A DNA stretch of 64,000 nt from a bacterium HR19 (GTDB lineage: Bacteria; Calescibacteriota; Calescibacteriia; Calescibacteriales; Calescibacteriaceae). Made by a program: the position numbers and the translations under genes. The stretch is from the NCBI GenBank assembly GCA_002898315.1, contig BEHV01000002.1:162729-226728 (forward strand), read 5' to 3'. This document shows, piece by piece, positions 45,621-54,522 of this stretch. The first letter of the stretch is position 1. The number at the start of each line of letters is the position of its first letter. The notes under the pieces are model-generated. The model did not search any database. It was not told the DNA's origin and was given only the letters and a program-made list of their open reading frames with translations.

Positions 45621-45758
45621 TCAAAATAAAAAACAAATCCAAAATGAAACTGAGGTTAAGATAAAATTTTATCGCAGTGCCGCCAGATAGAAAAAAATTC
45701 AAAATTTTAACTGCCAGAGCGAAAATGAAATAGAAAACATCAAAATTTTTGTTGTTTT

Positions 45759-45788
45759 TACAAAATTCAAAAATCAGAAAATTATAAT
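45759..45788 (+). promoter_or_regulatory. Promoter of rplU (leaderless-type)
   Basis: TTGTTG (45759-45764), an 18-nt spacer and a perfect TATAAT (45783-45788). The rplU ATG at 45798 lies 9 nt beyond the -10 box, so the transcript would start at or within a few bases of the start codon. No Shine-Dalgarno sequence fits in the gap. This is the cleanest leaderless-style promoter in the window. Confidence 0.6.
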
Positions 45789-45797
45789 TTTGATTCT

Positions 45798-46103
45798 ATG
45801 TATGCGGTAATAAAGTTAGCCGGAAAACAATACAAAGTCAAAGAAGGAGACCTTATAAGAACAGAAAAAATAGAAGGAGTTAAAGAGGGAGAAATTTTAG
45901 AGGTAAAAGATGTCCTGCTAATTGTGAAAAACGGTGAAGTAAAACTTGGGAAAACTAACACTACTGTAAAACTCAAAAAAATAAAAGATGGAAAAAGCAA
46001 AAAGATAATAGTTTTCAAATTCAAAAGAAAAAAAAGATATAGAAGAAAATATGGGCACAGACAGCTTTTCTCAATATTCAGAGTTGAAAAAATAGAAAAT
46101 TGA
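45798..46103 (+). CDS. rplU: 50S ribosomal protein L21
   Basis: 101 residues, full length. MYAVIKLAGKQYKVKEGD at the N-terminus and the basic KRKKRYRRKYGHRQ segment that contacts 23S rRNA near residues 75-88 identify L21. rpmA (L27), the near-universal downstream neighbour, is absent; a MenA-like gene follows after 34 nt. The start codon sits 9 nt after a TATAAT box. Confidence 0.95.
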   Translation: MYAVIKLAGKQYKVKEGDLIRTEKIEGVKEGEILEVKDVLLIVKNGEVKLGKTNTTVKLKKIKDGKSKKIIVFKFKRKKRYRRKYGHRQLFSIFRVEKIEN

Positions 46104-46137
46104 AGAAACTCCTCTCAGAAACTAAAAATTATCTTTG

Positions 46138-47130
46138 ATGGAGTTCTCTAAATTTGATGAGGCGGAAGCTAAAATCTGGGGGAACTTTCTCAAAATAACC
46201 TCAGGCTTTGAGAAAAACAAAATTTTGGGATTAATAAGGGTTGTCTCTCTTCCTATAACTCTGTTTTCTGTTATAATCGCTGGATTACTTGCGTGGATCT
46301 TTGACTCTTTTGACCCAACTTTGTTCGTAGTAAATATGATAGGGCTCCTTCTCGCTCACGCTTCAAGCAACGTTATAAACGATTGGTGGGATTACAAAAA
46401 CAAAGTTGATACCCCTGAGTATTTCAGGTTATTATATGGGGTACACCCTGTATTTTCTATCGGAGAGAGGAAATCTCTTTTTCTTGGACTTTTTCTTTCA
46501 TTTCTTGCTTTTTTGTGCGGATTATTTCTCGCATCAAAAAGAGGACCTGCGGTTATTGCCCTTGCGATAGTCGGCTTTATCCTTCTTTTCTCATATTCCG
46601 GAAAACCCTTGAAGCTAAAATATAGGGGGCTCGGGGAATTTCTTGTATTTTTAATATGGGGACCTCTGATGATAGCTGGAAGCTTCTTTGTAATAACAGG
46701 ATACATAAACGAGAAGATTATTTTTGCTTCTCTGCCTTATGGTATTTCTGCTTCGCTTATTATTTTTGGAAAACACCTTGATAAATTAGAGGAGGACTCA
46801 AAAAAAGGAGTGAAAACGCTTCCTGTTATTTTGGGAGAAAGAAAAACAAAAATCCTCTGCAAGATTCTCATTTTTGCTATGTATATTTCTGTTATTTTAA
46901 CTGCTCTTATAACTCAGAGGTTGGGTTTTTTCTTTTCATTTTTATCTTTGCCGAGAGCAATTAAGGTTTTCAGAGGTATAGATTACGATAGACCAAAGGA
47001 TTTAAGCGAAGTCCCTGATTTCTATCCAAAAGATTTCTGGCCCATGTGGTATGTTGGAGGAGCTTTCATCTTGAACACAGATTTTGCTCTTTCGTTTATT
47101 CTTGCAACTTTTCTCGCAAGATTTTTCTAA
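46138..47130 (+). CDS. MenA-like UbiA prenyltransferase
   Basis: 330-residue membrane enzyme with about nine helices. The first Asp-rich motif NVINDWWDYKNKVDT (78-92), the YRGLGEFLVFLIWGPLM helix and the later KHLDKLEEDSKKGVKTLPV motif match 1,4-dihydroxy-2-naphthoate prenyltransferases, which attach the isoprenoid tail in menaquinone synthesis. That would serve the respiratory chain represented by nuoJ-N. The C-terminal 60 residues, including a RGIDYDRPKDLSEVPDFYPKD-like loop, are longer than usual. ATG 46138 is preferred over TTG 46135. Confidence 0.78.
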   Translation: MEFSKFDEAEAKIWGNFLKITSGFEKNKILGLIRVVSLPITLFSVIIAGLLAWIFDSFDPTLFVVNMIGLLLAHASSNVINDWWDYKNKVDTPEYFRLLYGVHPVFSIGERKSLFLGLFLSFLAFLCGLFLASKRGPAVIALAIVGFILLFSYSGKPLKLKYRGLGEFLVFLIWGPLMIAGSFFVITGYINEKIIFASLPYGISASLIIFGKHLDKLEEDSKKGVKTLPVILGERKTKILCKILIFAMYISVILTALITQRLGFFFSFLSLPRAIKVFRGIDYDRPKDLSEVPDFYPKDFWPMWYVGGAFILNTDFALSFILATFLARFF

Positions 47131-47178
47131 AATCAGTAAAGTAAAAAAAGAGGAGAGAGAACCCTTTTTATTTTGCGT

Positions 47179-48570
47179 ATGGAAAAAATTATCAGAGTTT
47201 TGGAGAGAGTGAAAAGAGCTTTTCAAGATAAAGATGTGAGAGAAATATTCAGTTTATCTTTTTTAGCTGCTTTCTCCCTTGCTTCCTCAAACATACACAA
47301 TTTTTTCGGAACGATGATGGTGGGGCACATAGGAGAAGATGCAACCGAACAGATTTCTGCTATGGGGCTTGCTCTCCTTATACTCCTGCTCTTTACCTCC
47401 CCTATGAACGCTCTCGCTTCTTCTTCTCAAACATTCATATCTCAGTTCTGGGGCAGAGGAGAAAGAAAAAAATCCCTCATGTCTTTTAAATCAATGCTGT
47501 CTGTAAGCTTTATCATAAGTTTGTTTATGAGCATAATCGTTTTTGCTCTCGGAGATTTTTTTATGAAGATATTCTCCCCATCTCAGAAGGTTGCAGAGTA
47601 TGGAAAAAAATTTCTCTCAATAAGAGTGGTCGGACTTCCAGCGACATCTATGACTTTTGTCATGAGAAGTTTTTTTGACGCAATAGGAGAACCAAAAAAA
47701 CATCTTGCTTTCAACCTGTCTTCAACTATATTCTGCATAGTCCTCTCATACTTTCTCGTGTTCGGAATATTTTTTCCCAAAATGGAGCTTTATGGGTTTG
47801 CTCTTGCCTCTTCTCTTTCCTCGTTTTTTGCACTCTTTCACGGATTCCTGATAATAAAACCATATCTCAAAGAACATTTTTCGGTGTCAGAAATAAAAAG
47901 TGAAAACTACCGAACAGATATGTTTGAGTTTTCGCTCAAAAATCTGAAACTCTCTTTACCTGCGGGATTGAGTCAATTTATTGCTTCGCTGAGCTTTCTT
48001 ATCTTTATGTGGTTTGCGGGATTTTCAGGAGTTGAACATCAGGCGGTATCTTTCATACTTGTCAATATTCTCGGAGTCATAATGCTTCCCATGATAGCTA
48101 TCGGGACATCGCTTGCAGGATTTACCGGTAGATTGATAGGAAAATCTGAAATAAAAAGAGCAGAAAACCTCCTCAAAAATATAATAATAGTTGTCGGAAC
48201 TTCTTCTCTTTTTGTTTCTCTTATGCTTGTTATTCTTCCAGAGCTGACTATGAGGGCTTTTTCAAGTGAAAGAGAAATAATAGAGTCGGGTAAAATAACA
48301 CTCATAACCTTTGCTCCATCTCTCATATTCGTCTCTGTTTCTATCATGCTCCTCAACGCACTTATAGGACTTGGAGATACGAAATTTGTTGTTCTCGTGG
48401 AAACAACACTCCACTTCCTATTCTTTATTCCCTCACTCATAATACTCGGACCGGTTATGAAACTTGACTCATCTTTCTTATGGGGCTTGATATCTATATA
48501 TTTTGGATTGCTCTCATTAGCGCTGATATTCAGAGTAAAATCAAGAAAATGGATAAAAAAAGTATTCTGA
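47179..48570 (+). CDS. MATE-family efflux transporter
   Basis: About 463 residues in 12 helices with the two-fold MATE repeat. The first repeat begins SLASSNIHNFFGTMMVGHIG (about 32-52), the second near 255-275 with SLPAGLSQFIASLSF. Such proteins export cationic drugs or metabolites in exchange for Na+ or H+. ATG 47179 is preferred over TTG 47173. A TATTTT box ends 4 nt before the ATG, and no ribosome-binding site is seen. Confidence 0.88.
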   Translation: MEKIIRVLERVKRAFQDKDVREIFSLSFLAAFSLASSNIHNFFGTMMVGHIGEDATEQISAMGLALLILLLFTSPMNALASSSQTFISQFWGRGERKKSLMSFKSMLSVSFIISLFMSIIVFALGDFFMKIFSPSQKVAEYGKKFLSIRVVGLPATSMTFVMRSFFDAIGEPKKHLAFNLSSTIFCIVLSYFLVFGIFFPKMELYGFALASSLSSFFALFHGFLIIKPYLKEHFSVSEIKSENYRTDMFEFSLKNLKLSLPAGLSQFIASLSFLIFMWFAGFSGVEHQAVSFILVNILGVIMLPMIAIGTSLAGFTGRLIGKSEIKRAENLLKNIIIVVGTSSLFVSLMLVILPELTMRAFSSEREIIESGKITLITFAPSLIFVSVSIMLLNALIGLGDTKFVVLVETTLHFLFFIPSLIILGPVMKLDSSFLWGLISIYFGLLSLALIFRVKSRKWIKKVF

Positions 48571-48630
48571 CCTGAAAAAATGAAAAAATTGAAGAGAACA
48601 AAAAATTAATCGGTGTTTGGGTTATAGATT

Positions 48631-49245
48631 ATGATTGGAAAGCAGAAAATATGGATAGTTGATTACGGTATGGGAAACCTAAAAAGTGTATGGGGTGCAT
48701 TCAACTTCTTCGGGGTCAACTCAGTCGTCAGCTCTTCCTTTGAAAAAGCAGATAAAATAGTTATTCCCGGAGTCGGTGCTTTCGGACAAGCAATATACAA
48801 CCTCAAGAAACTGAACCTCTTTGAAAAAATAAAAGATGAGATTTTATCTGGAAAACCTGCGCTTGGAATATGCCTTGGAATGCAAATACTTTTCCAGTTC
48901 TCGGAAGAAAGCGAAGGAGTTGAAGGGCTTTCATTACTGCGAGGGGTTGTGAAAAACCTCAGAAACCTATCTCAAAATATGAGGGTTCCTAACATAGGGT
49001 GGGGCAGAACAAACCTGAAGAAATCTCAAATTTTCAGCGGACTTGATCAAGAAGAGTTCTTCTACTATATTCACTCATACTATGTCTTGCCAGAAGATAC
49101 AGAGATTATATGTGCAAATTTCTCCTCGGAAAATATAAATTTCGCATCTGCTATCAATTTCCAAAATATTTTTGGGGTTCAGTTCCATCCAGAAAAGAGT
49201 GGTTTGAAAGGACTAAAAATAATAGAGAACTTCATAAAAGTATGA
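48631..49245 (+). CDS. hisH: Imidazole glycerol phosphate synthase subunit HisH
   Basis: 204-residue class I glutamine amidotransferase. The triad is Cys81 (GICLGMQ), His186 and Glu188 (FGVQFHPEKS); the N-terminal VDYGMGNLKSV is the HisH signature. It hydrolyses glutamine and channels ammonia to HisF in histidine synthesis. No hisF, hisA or other his gene is adjacent, and the gene stands between a MATE transporter and the acyl-CoA operon. Confidence 0.93.
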   Translation: MIGKQKIWIVDYGMGNLKSVWGAFNFFGVNSVVSSSFEKADKIVIPGVGAFGQAIYNLKKLNLFEKIKDEILSGKPALGICLGMQILFQFSEESEGVEGLSLLRGVVKNLRNLSQNMRVPNIGWGRTNLKKSQIFSGLDQEEFFYYIHSYYVLPEDTEIICANFSSENINFASAINFQNIFGVQFHPEKSGLKGLKIIENFIKV

Positions 49246-49357
49246 GAAAATTTTCCTGAGTACAAATGAAAAAAACTTGAACAAGTATTCAAAAATTCTT
49301 GAAAAAACAAAATTTATCTTGGAATTTGAGAAATTCTAAATAAGGAGGCAGGCGACT

Positions 49358-50428
49358 ATGTTTGATTTTTCGTTAAATGAACAACAAGACCTGCTCGTAA
49401 AAACCGTTGAAGAGTTTGCGAGAAAAGAGATAAGGGAAAAAATAAGAGATTTTGAAGAAAAAGGTGTAGATGAACTCAGGAAAAAGGTATTTGAAATAGG
49501 ATTATCTGGTGTTGAGTTTCCCGAAGAGTTCGGTGGTGCTGGAATGGGAATGCTTGAAAGAGCTCTCGTCCTCAAAACGATGGCTGAAAAAGGAGATGGA
49601 GGAACAACTTACTCTGTATTTTCGTTTTTACCACCTTTATATGCATTATACGAGCTTTCAGATACAGAAAAAACAAAGGAGATCATAAAAAAGGCATTGC
49701 AAGGAAAAGAAAGAATTGCGCTTGCCAAATCTGGTATATATCAAGATAGCGTGACAACAAGAGCAAAAATTGATAAAAACCTCACAACGTTGGTCGTAGA
49801 AGAAGAGAATCCAAGCATAATTGTTTTCTTCGGTGAAGAAAATGGTAAAATATCGCTCTATATTTCACGGAAGTTCAAAAGAGGAAAGAAACTTTTCAGG
49901 TCGGGAGTTTTTTCCTCACCTGCTTATGAGTTCAATATAGAAGAATACGATAAGGTTGCAGAAAATTTTGTGAGAACCGAAAAATGGGCAAGATTTATTG
50001 CAAGAGTACATATAATGTTATCTGCTATATGTGCAGGGATAGCAAAATGTGCATCTGATTACGCTCTTGAATATGCTCTTGAAAGAGTCGCGTTCGGTCG
50101 TCCGATCGCTTACCATCAGGCAATTTCTTTTATGCTCGCCGATATGGACACCACATCAGACGCACTTGAAATCCTCCTCCTCAAATCCGCGTGGGATTTT
50201 GATAAATCAAAAGAGTACTGGCAAGATTCTACAACCGAACTTATTTTAGAATCACTTGATATTGGCAAGAAGGTGACATCTGATGCTGTTCAGGTTCTCG
50301 GTGGACACGGATACATAAAAGACCACCCAGTAGAAAAGTGGATGCGCGACTTTGAAGATATAATAAACGCTTTCGGTAGCCCAATCAGGTTTGAAGGAAC
50401 TATAAAAAACCTGCAAACCGGTTTTTAA
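49358..50428 (+). CDS. Divergent acyl-CoA dehydrogenase subunit
   Basis: 356 residues, about 30-60 shorter than typical acyl-CoA dehydrogenases. The N-terminal helical domain (FPEEFGGAGMGMLERALV) and C-terminal helical domain (ALERVAFGRPIAYHQAISFMLADM, VQVLGGHGYIKD) are clear, and Glu346 in RFEGT is at the catalytic-base position. The middle beta-domain is degenerate: the LTEPxAGSD flavin loop is missing. This recalls the alpha2-beta2 FadE heteromers of steroid degradation, in which the two subunits contribute unequally. AAGGAGG lies 9 nt before the ATG. It is the first gene of a three-gene operon. Confidence 0.82.
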   Translation: MFDFSLNEQQDLLVKTVEEFARKEIREKIRDFEEKGVDELRKKVFEIGLSGVEFPEEFGGAGMGMLERALVLKTMAEKGDGGTTYSVFSFLPPLYALYELSDTEKTKEIIKKALQGKERIALAKSGIYQDSVTTRAKIDKNLTTLVVEEENPSIIVFFGEENGKISLYISRKFKRGKKLFRSGVFSSPAYEFNIEEYDKVAENFVRTEKWARFIARVHIMLSAICAGIAKCASDYALEYALERVAFGRPIAYHQAISFMLADMDTTSDALEILLLKSAWDFDKSKEYWQDSTTELILESLDIGKKVTSDAVQVLGGHGYIKDHPVEKWMRDFEDIINAFGSPIRFEGTIKNLQTGF

Positions 50429-50476
50429 AACTACGGGAAAAATTTGATTTTGATGAAAAAAGGGAGGTAGAAGGAG

Positions 50477-51730
50477 ATGGAGTTTGAACTCTCTGAAAAT
50501 CACAGACAAATACTTGAACTTTTGAAGTGGCTCGCAAAAGAAAAACTCAGACCACTTGGATTAGAGTACGATAAAAAAGAAGAACCAATCCCCCCCGACC
50601 ACCCTTTCTTCAAAGAGATAAAAGCAATGGGAATAGGCATAGGAGTTATGGGTGGTGATGATGGTGGAGAGAAGACAGAAGCAGAAAGCAGATTAAAAAG
50701 CATGCTCGGAGATAAACAAAATCCTATGCTCGCAACTCTATCAATACTTGCTGCTGAAATTTTAGCGTGGGGTGACCAGGGGGTCTTTATGTCATTCCCC
50801 GGTCCCGGGCTTGCATCTCCTCCGATAAGAATAATGGCTACCCCTGAGCAGAAGAAGATATTTTATGATTCGTTCAAGGGAGATGAGCCGAAGTGGGGTG
50901 CATTTGCTTTAACAGAACCCGGTGCCGGCTCAGATGTGGCGCGGATAAGAACAACAGCAAGAAAAGAAGGTAAATACTACATTCTCAACGGTGAAAAAAT
51001 GTATATCACAAATGGAGCGAGAGCAGAGTGGGTTGTGGTTTTTGCTACGGTTGACCCCAAACTCGGAAGAGCTGGACACAGAGCTTTCCTCGTAAGAAAA
51101 GGAACTCCCGGATTCAAGGTTTCAAGAATTGAAAAGAAAATGGGGCTTCACGCCTCTGAGACCGCCGGACTTTTGTTTGAGGACTGCAAAGTAGAAGAAG
51201 AATTTCTGCTCGGAGGAGAAGAATACTACAAGTCAAAAGAAGGATTTAAAGGAGCTATGGAAACCTTCAATATGACTCGTCCAGCAGTTGCTGCTATGGC
51301 TATTGGAATAGCCCGTGCTGCGTATGAATACACAAGAGATTACTTCGCAGAAAACTATATGCTAAACGCGGTATCACCATTTGCTTCAAGAGTAAGAGCT
51401 GAACTTGAAAGAATGAAAAGAAAACTTGACATAGCCCGACTCGTATGCGTAAGAGCAGCATACCTTATGGATATGAAAAAACCAAACGCTAAGGAAGCAT
51501 CACAGGCGAAGGCATTCGCCCCACCCATCGCCCTTGATGTCGTTTCAAAATGTGTTGAACTCCTCGGTGAAGAAGGAACTCTGGAATACCATCACATAGT
51601 AAATAAAGCTTATAGAGACATAAAAATATTTGATATATTTGAAGGAACCGGGCAAGCTCAAAGAATAGTTATATCAAAACGGCTCTTTGCAAGCAAAGGC
51701 AAACCTACTGAATGGACAGAAACCACCTGA
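50477..51730 (+). CDS. Acyl-CoA dehydrogenase
   Basis: 417-residue flavoprotein oxidising acyl-CoA at the alpha-beta bond. LTEPGAGSD (145-153) contacts FAD, YITNGARAEW continues the beta-domain, and Glu389 in IFEGTGQAQR is the catalytic base. An unusual glycine/glutamate insert VMGGDDGGEKTEAESRLKSM sits near 58-76. GGGAGG upstream and ATG 50477 define the start. It follows the degenerate subunit by 48 nt and precedes the SDR by 45 nt. Substrate unknown; pairing with a second subunit suggests bulky acyl-CoAs (inference). Confidence 0.9.
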   Translation: MEFELSENHRQILELLKWLAKEKLRPLGLEYDKKEEPIPPDHPFFKEIKAMGIGIGVMGGDDGGEKTEAESRLKSMLGDKQNPMLATLSILAAEILAWGDQGVFMSFPGPGLASPPIRIMATPEQKKIFYDSFKGDEPKWGAFALTEPGAGSDVARIRTTARKEGKYYILNGEKMYITNGARAEWVVVFATVDPKLGRAGHRAFLVRKGTPGFKVSRIEKKMGLHASETAGLLFEDCKVEEEFLLGGEEYYKSKEGFKGAMETFNMTRPAVAAMAIGIARAAYEYTRDYFAENYMLNAVSPFASRVRAELERMKRKLDIARLVCVRAAYLMDMKKPNAKEASQAKAFAPPIALDVVSKCVELLGEEGTLEYHHIVNKAYRDIKIFDIFEGTGQAQRIVISKRLFASKGKPTEWTETT

Positions 51731-51775
51731 AAAATAAAAAAACTCTGAATATAAAAAGATGGGAGGTTTTTATAA

Positions 51776-52648
51776 ATGGCAGGACTACTTGAAAACAAAG
51801 TTGTCATAATAACTGGCTCTGGCAGAGGGATAGGAAAGGAGACAGCAAAAATATGCGCATCTGAAGGAGCATGCGTGGTCATAAATGATGTTGACCCTGA
51901 ACCAGCTCTTGAAACCCTAGAAGAGATAAGAAAGAACGGAGGAAAAGCTACTGCTTACATAGGGGATATATCAGATGAAAGCGGGGCAAAAGATATAGTA
52001 GAACTTGCAAAAAATGCTTTCGGGAAAATTGACGCGCTCGTGAATAACGCTGGAGTAACAAGGGATTCGCTCCTTGTCAGAATGGAGGTTGAAAAATGGG
52101 ACGAAATAATGAAGGTTCACCTCCGGGGAGCTTTTTTATGCACAAAAAATGTTGTTGCTGAGATGATAAAACAAAAAAATTCCGGCTCTATCATAAACCT
52201 CTCTTCTCCCGCAGGTCTCAGGGGTAATATAGGGCAGGCAAACTACGCTTCAGCTAAAGCTGGACTTATGGGTTTTACACTGACACTTGCAAAAGAACTT
52301 GAAAGATACAAAATAAGGGTTAATGCTATCGCTCCTATTGCCTGGACGCGCCTTACTCAAGCTATTCCAGAAGATGTTCTCAAAAAAAGAGGAGAAGAGT
52401 TTGCTCAAAAACTCAAATCTGCAAAACCGGAGTTCGTCGGACATCTTATCGCCTTCCTCATATCAGACAAAGCACAACATATAACGGGGCAAATATTTGG
52501 AGTGTTCGGAGAAGAATTCCATATATGGTCCCCCCCAAAAATAGTTTTCAGAAAACAAAAACCAGGCGGATTCCAGATAAACGACTATATCTCTATTCTT
52601 GAAGAGATAAATATGTGGCTTCAGAAACCAGAGGAAAATGTAGGTTAA
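51776..52648 (+). CDS. Short-chain dehydrogenase/reductase
   Basis: 290 residues with a classical Rossmann fold: TGSGRGIG (13-20), NNAG (90-93) and the catalytic Ser144, Tyr157, Lys161. Asp38/Asp40 after the second strand favours NAD+. The 50-residue C-terminal extension after the fold (HIWSPPKIVFRKQKPGGFQI) resembles MFE-2/17-beta-HSD type 4-like SDRs, which oxidise 3-hydroxyacyl-CoA. With the two upstream dehydrogenases this gives oxidation steps 1 and 3 of a beta-oxidation cycle; the hydratase and thiolase are not here. GGGAGG precedes the ATG. Confidence 0.86.
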   Translation: MAGLLENKVVIITGSGRGIGKETAKICASEGACVVINDVDPEPALETLEEIRKNGGKATAYIGDISDESGAKDIVELAKNAFGKIDALVNNAGVTRDSLLVRMEVEKWDEIMKVHLRGAFLCTKNVVAEMIKQKNSGSIINLSSPAGLRGNIGQANYASAKAGLMGFTLTLAKELERYKIRVNAIAPIAWTRLTQAIPEDVLKKRGEEFAQKLKSAKPEFVGHLIAFLISDKAQHITGQIFGVFGEEFHIWSPPKIVFRKQKPGGFQINDYISILEEINMWLQKPEENVG

Positions 52649-52654
52649 AAAAAC

Positions 52655-53722
52655 TTATTCTGAGTTATTCTCCTCTATTCCGTCTTGTGAATTTTGGATT
52701 TTTTCATTTTCTCCTGTTTCTCTCATCTCTTTTACCTTTTTTATGTTTTCAAGGTGTTCTTCGTATGTCTTTGAGAAAAAGTGAGTTCCATCTCCTTTTG
52801 CAACAAAGTAAAGATATTCGGTTTTCGCTGGATTTAAAACTGCATCTATTGATGATACTGTGGGATTACATATAGGAGTTGGGGGCAGTCCATCTCTTGT
52901 ATATGTGTTGTGAGGTGAATCTATTCTGATGTGGAATGGTTTCGGAGGAGTTCCAAAAATTCTCAAGCCATAGAGCGCTGTCGGATCTGCTTGCAATCTC
53001 ATACCTTTTTTTAACCTGTTAAAAAATACAGAAGCTATAATTGGCTTTTCAAACTCAAAAGTTGATTCTTTTTCAACTATTGAAGCCAGTATAAGAACTT
53101 TGTAAAACCCCAACTTCTCCATCATTTTCAATCTTCTTTCTCCGAGCTTTTTTATAAAGTTCTCATACATTGTGTGTATTATCAATCTTGCATCAGAGTT
53201 CTTTGTGAAGAGGTAAGTATCTGGATATAAAAATCCCTCTGCGGTTTGGTAATTTATTCCTATCTTTTTCAAAAACTCCTGATTTTCAGCCCAGTATAAA
53301 AAATCGTCTTTATTTTCTAGTATGCCTGACTCTACTAAATTTTCTGCTATCTCGTATATGCTTTCTCCTGGAATTACTGTTATTTTTCTTTTGTAGAAGT
53401 TAGAAGTTGTGAGGAGTTCGGTTATATCTTTTGGTGAGAGATTTCCATAAAGTTCAAACTCACCCGCCATAAATTTTTTCACTTTGCTTCTCGCAAATAT
53501 TCTGAAAGAGAGAGGGTATTTGAGGATTTTCAAGCTAACAAGCTTTTCTGCGATTGATTTTAATGATTCCCCCTTATTTACCTCTATCAGCAAAGGTTTT
53601 AATATCTCTCTCTTTTTCGCATAGTCAAAAAAGTAAAGATACAGGAAAACGATAAAAACAGTTGAGAAAATAAATGAGAAAATTATGGTAAGCGAAATAA
53701 TTAATTTTCTTCTTTCGATCAC
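52655..53722 (-). CDS. mltG: Endolytic murein transglycosylase MltG
   Basis: 355 residues anchored by one N-terminal helix (about 8-33), with a LysM-like region (about 45-110) and the YceG catalytic domain. The active-site segment ASIVEKES has Glu217/Glu219, and NPAKTEYLYFVAKGDGTHFFSK is the conserved end. MltG cuts nascent glycan strands and helps set their length. GTG 53722 follows a TAATAT box by 6 nt. A low-complexity tail ends the protein. The 3' end is 6 nt from the convergent SDR gene. Confidence 0.93.
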   Translation of the reverse strand: MIERRKLIISLTIIFSFIFSTVFIVFLYLYFFDYAKKREILKPLLIEVNKGESLKSIAEKLVSLKILKYPLSFRIFARSKVKKFMAGEFELYGNLSPKDITELLTTSNFYKRKITVIPGESIYEIAENLVESGILENKDDFLYWAENQEFLKKIGINYQTAEGFLYPDTYLFTKNSDARLIIHTMYENFIKKLGERRLKMMEKLGFYKVLILASIVEKESTFEFEKPIIASVFFNRLKKGMRLQADPTALYGLRIFGTPPKPFHIRIDSPHNTYTRDGLPPTPICNPTVSSIDAVLNPAKTEYLYFVAKGDGTHFFSKTYEEHLENIKKVKEMRETGENEKIQNSQDGIEENNSE

Positions 53723-53728
53723 GAAATA

Positions 53729-53734
53729 ATATTA
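53729..53734 (-). promoter_or_regulatory. Putative -10 box of mltG (leaderless-type)
   Basis: On the minus strand TAATAT is followed by 6 nt and the GTG start at 53722. A TTTACA element lies 19 nt upstream (53754-53759). No ribosome-binding site can fit between. Confidence 0.45.
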
Positions 53735-53762
53735 ATCATCAGGTTGGGGAGCGTGTAAAAAT

Positions 53763-54479
53763 TTAATGAATTAAAAGATTTCCAAGCATAAGAGAAATGA
53801 CCGCTCCCAAAATGAAAACCAAAAAATCATTTATCGTTTTCAGGTAAGGAATGAAATCATGAATTGCAACATAAATCAGTATTCCAGCAGATAAAGGCGA
53901 AAATATAGAAACCGCCTTGGAAAACCCCAGCAATTTGTAAGCGAATAAAACCCCTATAACATTAAAGAGAGACATAAGAGTTATAAACATAGTTGCCCTT
54001 TTTATACTCTGTCCAGAATATATCACAGAGAGAATGAAACCATCTACTAACTTGTGAAAAAATATGGGAATGAGAAAAATTAAGAATTTGTCTGTTGAAA
54101 GAAGAAAGCCACCGAGGAAGAATCCATCTATAAGATAATGTATCCCGAGTCCGAGAAATATCTGCAATGAAAAAGGATTATCACACTCCCAGCAAGCAAG
54201 TGTTTCGTTAGATATGTGTTCCCCCTTCAAAAGATTTATCTTATCAAGCAATACAGATATTACTACTCCTGCAAACATAAAAATTGAGACCTTTTCAGAT
54301 GAAGAAAGTTCAATAGATTCGGGGAGAATTCTTAAAAAGACGATAGAGAGTATTATACCAGAAGCCAGGGGAAATATCACTTTTGCTCTCTCTCTTGAAA
54401 ATTTCAGAAAGAACATAGAGGAGATGACAGGGACGAAAAAGAGAGTCGCTATTACCGATGAAATTCTTACCCAGTTCAT
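53763..54479 (-). CDS. ZIP-family metal transporter
   Basis: 238 residues in about eight helices. Helix 4 carries HYLIDGFFLGG and helix 5 FFHKLVDGFILS, the two half-motifs that form the ZIP metal site; the usual HExPEG of helix 5 is HKLVDG here. The loop between helices 3 and 4 has CWEC near 96-99 instead of a histidine-rich stretch. It probably imports zinc, iron or another divalent cation across the inner membrane. The CDF exporter gene lies 43 nt upstream on the same strand, so import and export genes may share regulation. Confidence 0.8.
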   Translation of the reverse strand: MNWVRISSVIATLFFVPVISSMFFLKFSRERAKVIFPLASGIILSIVFLRILPESIELSSSEKVSIFMFAGVVISVLLDKINLLKGEHISNETLACWECDNPFSLQIFLGLGIHYLIDGFFLGGFLLSTDKFLIFLIPIFFHKLVDGFILSVIYSGQSIKRATMFITLMSLFNVIGVLFAYKLLGFSKAVSIFSPLSAGILIYVAIHDFIPYLKTINDFLVFILGAVISLMLGNLLIH

Positions 54480-54522
54480 AACTCAAAGAATTTATCATTG
54501 ATTTTTCTTTTTTTCTCATTTG

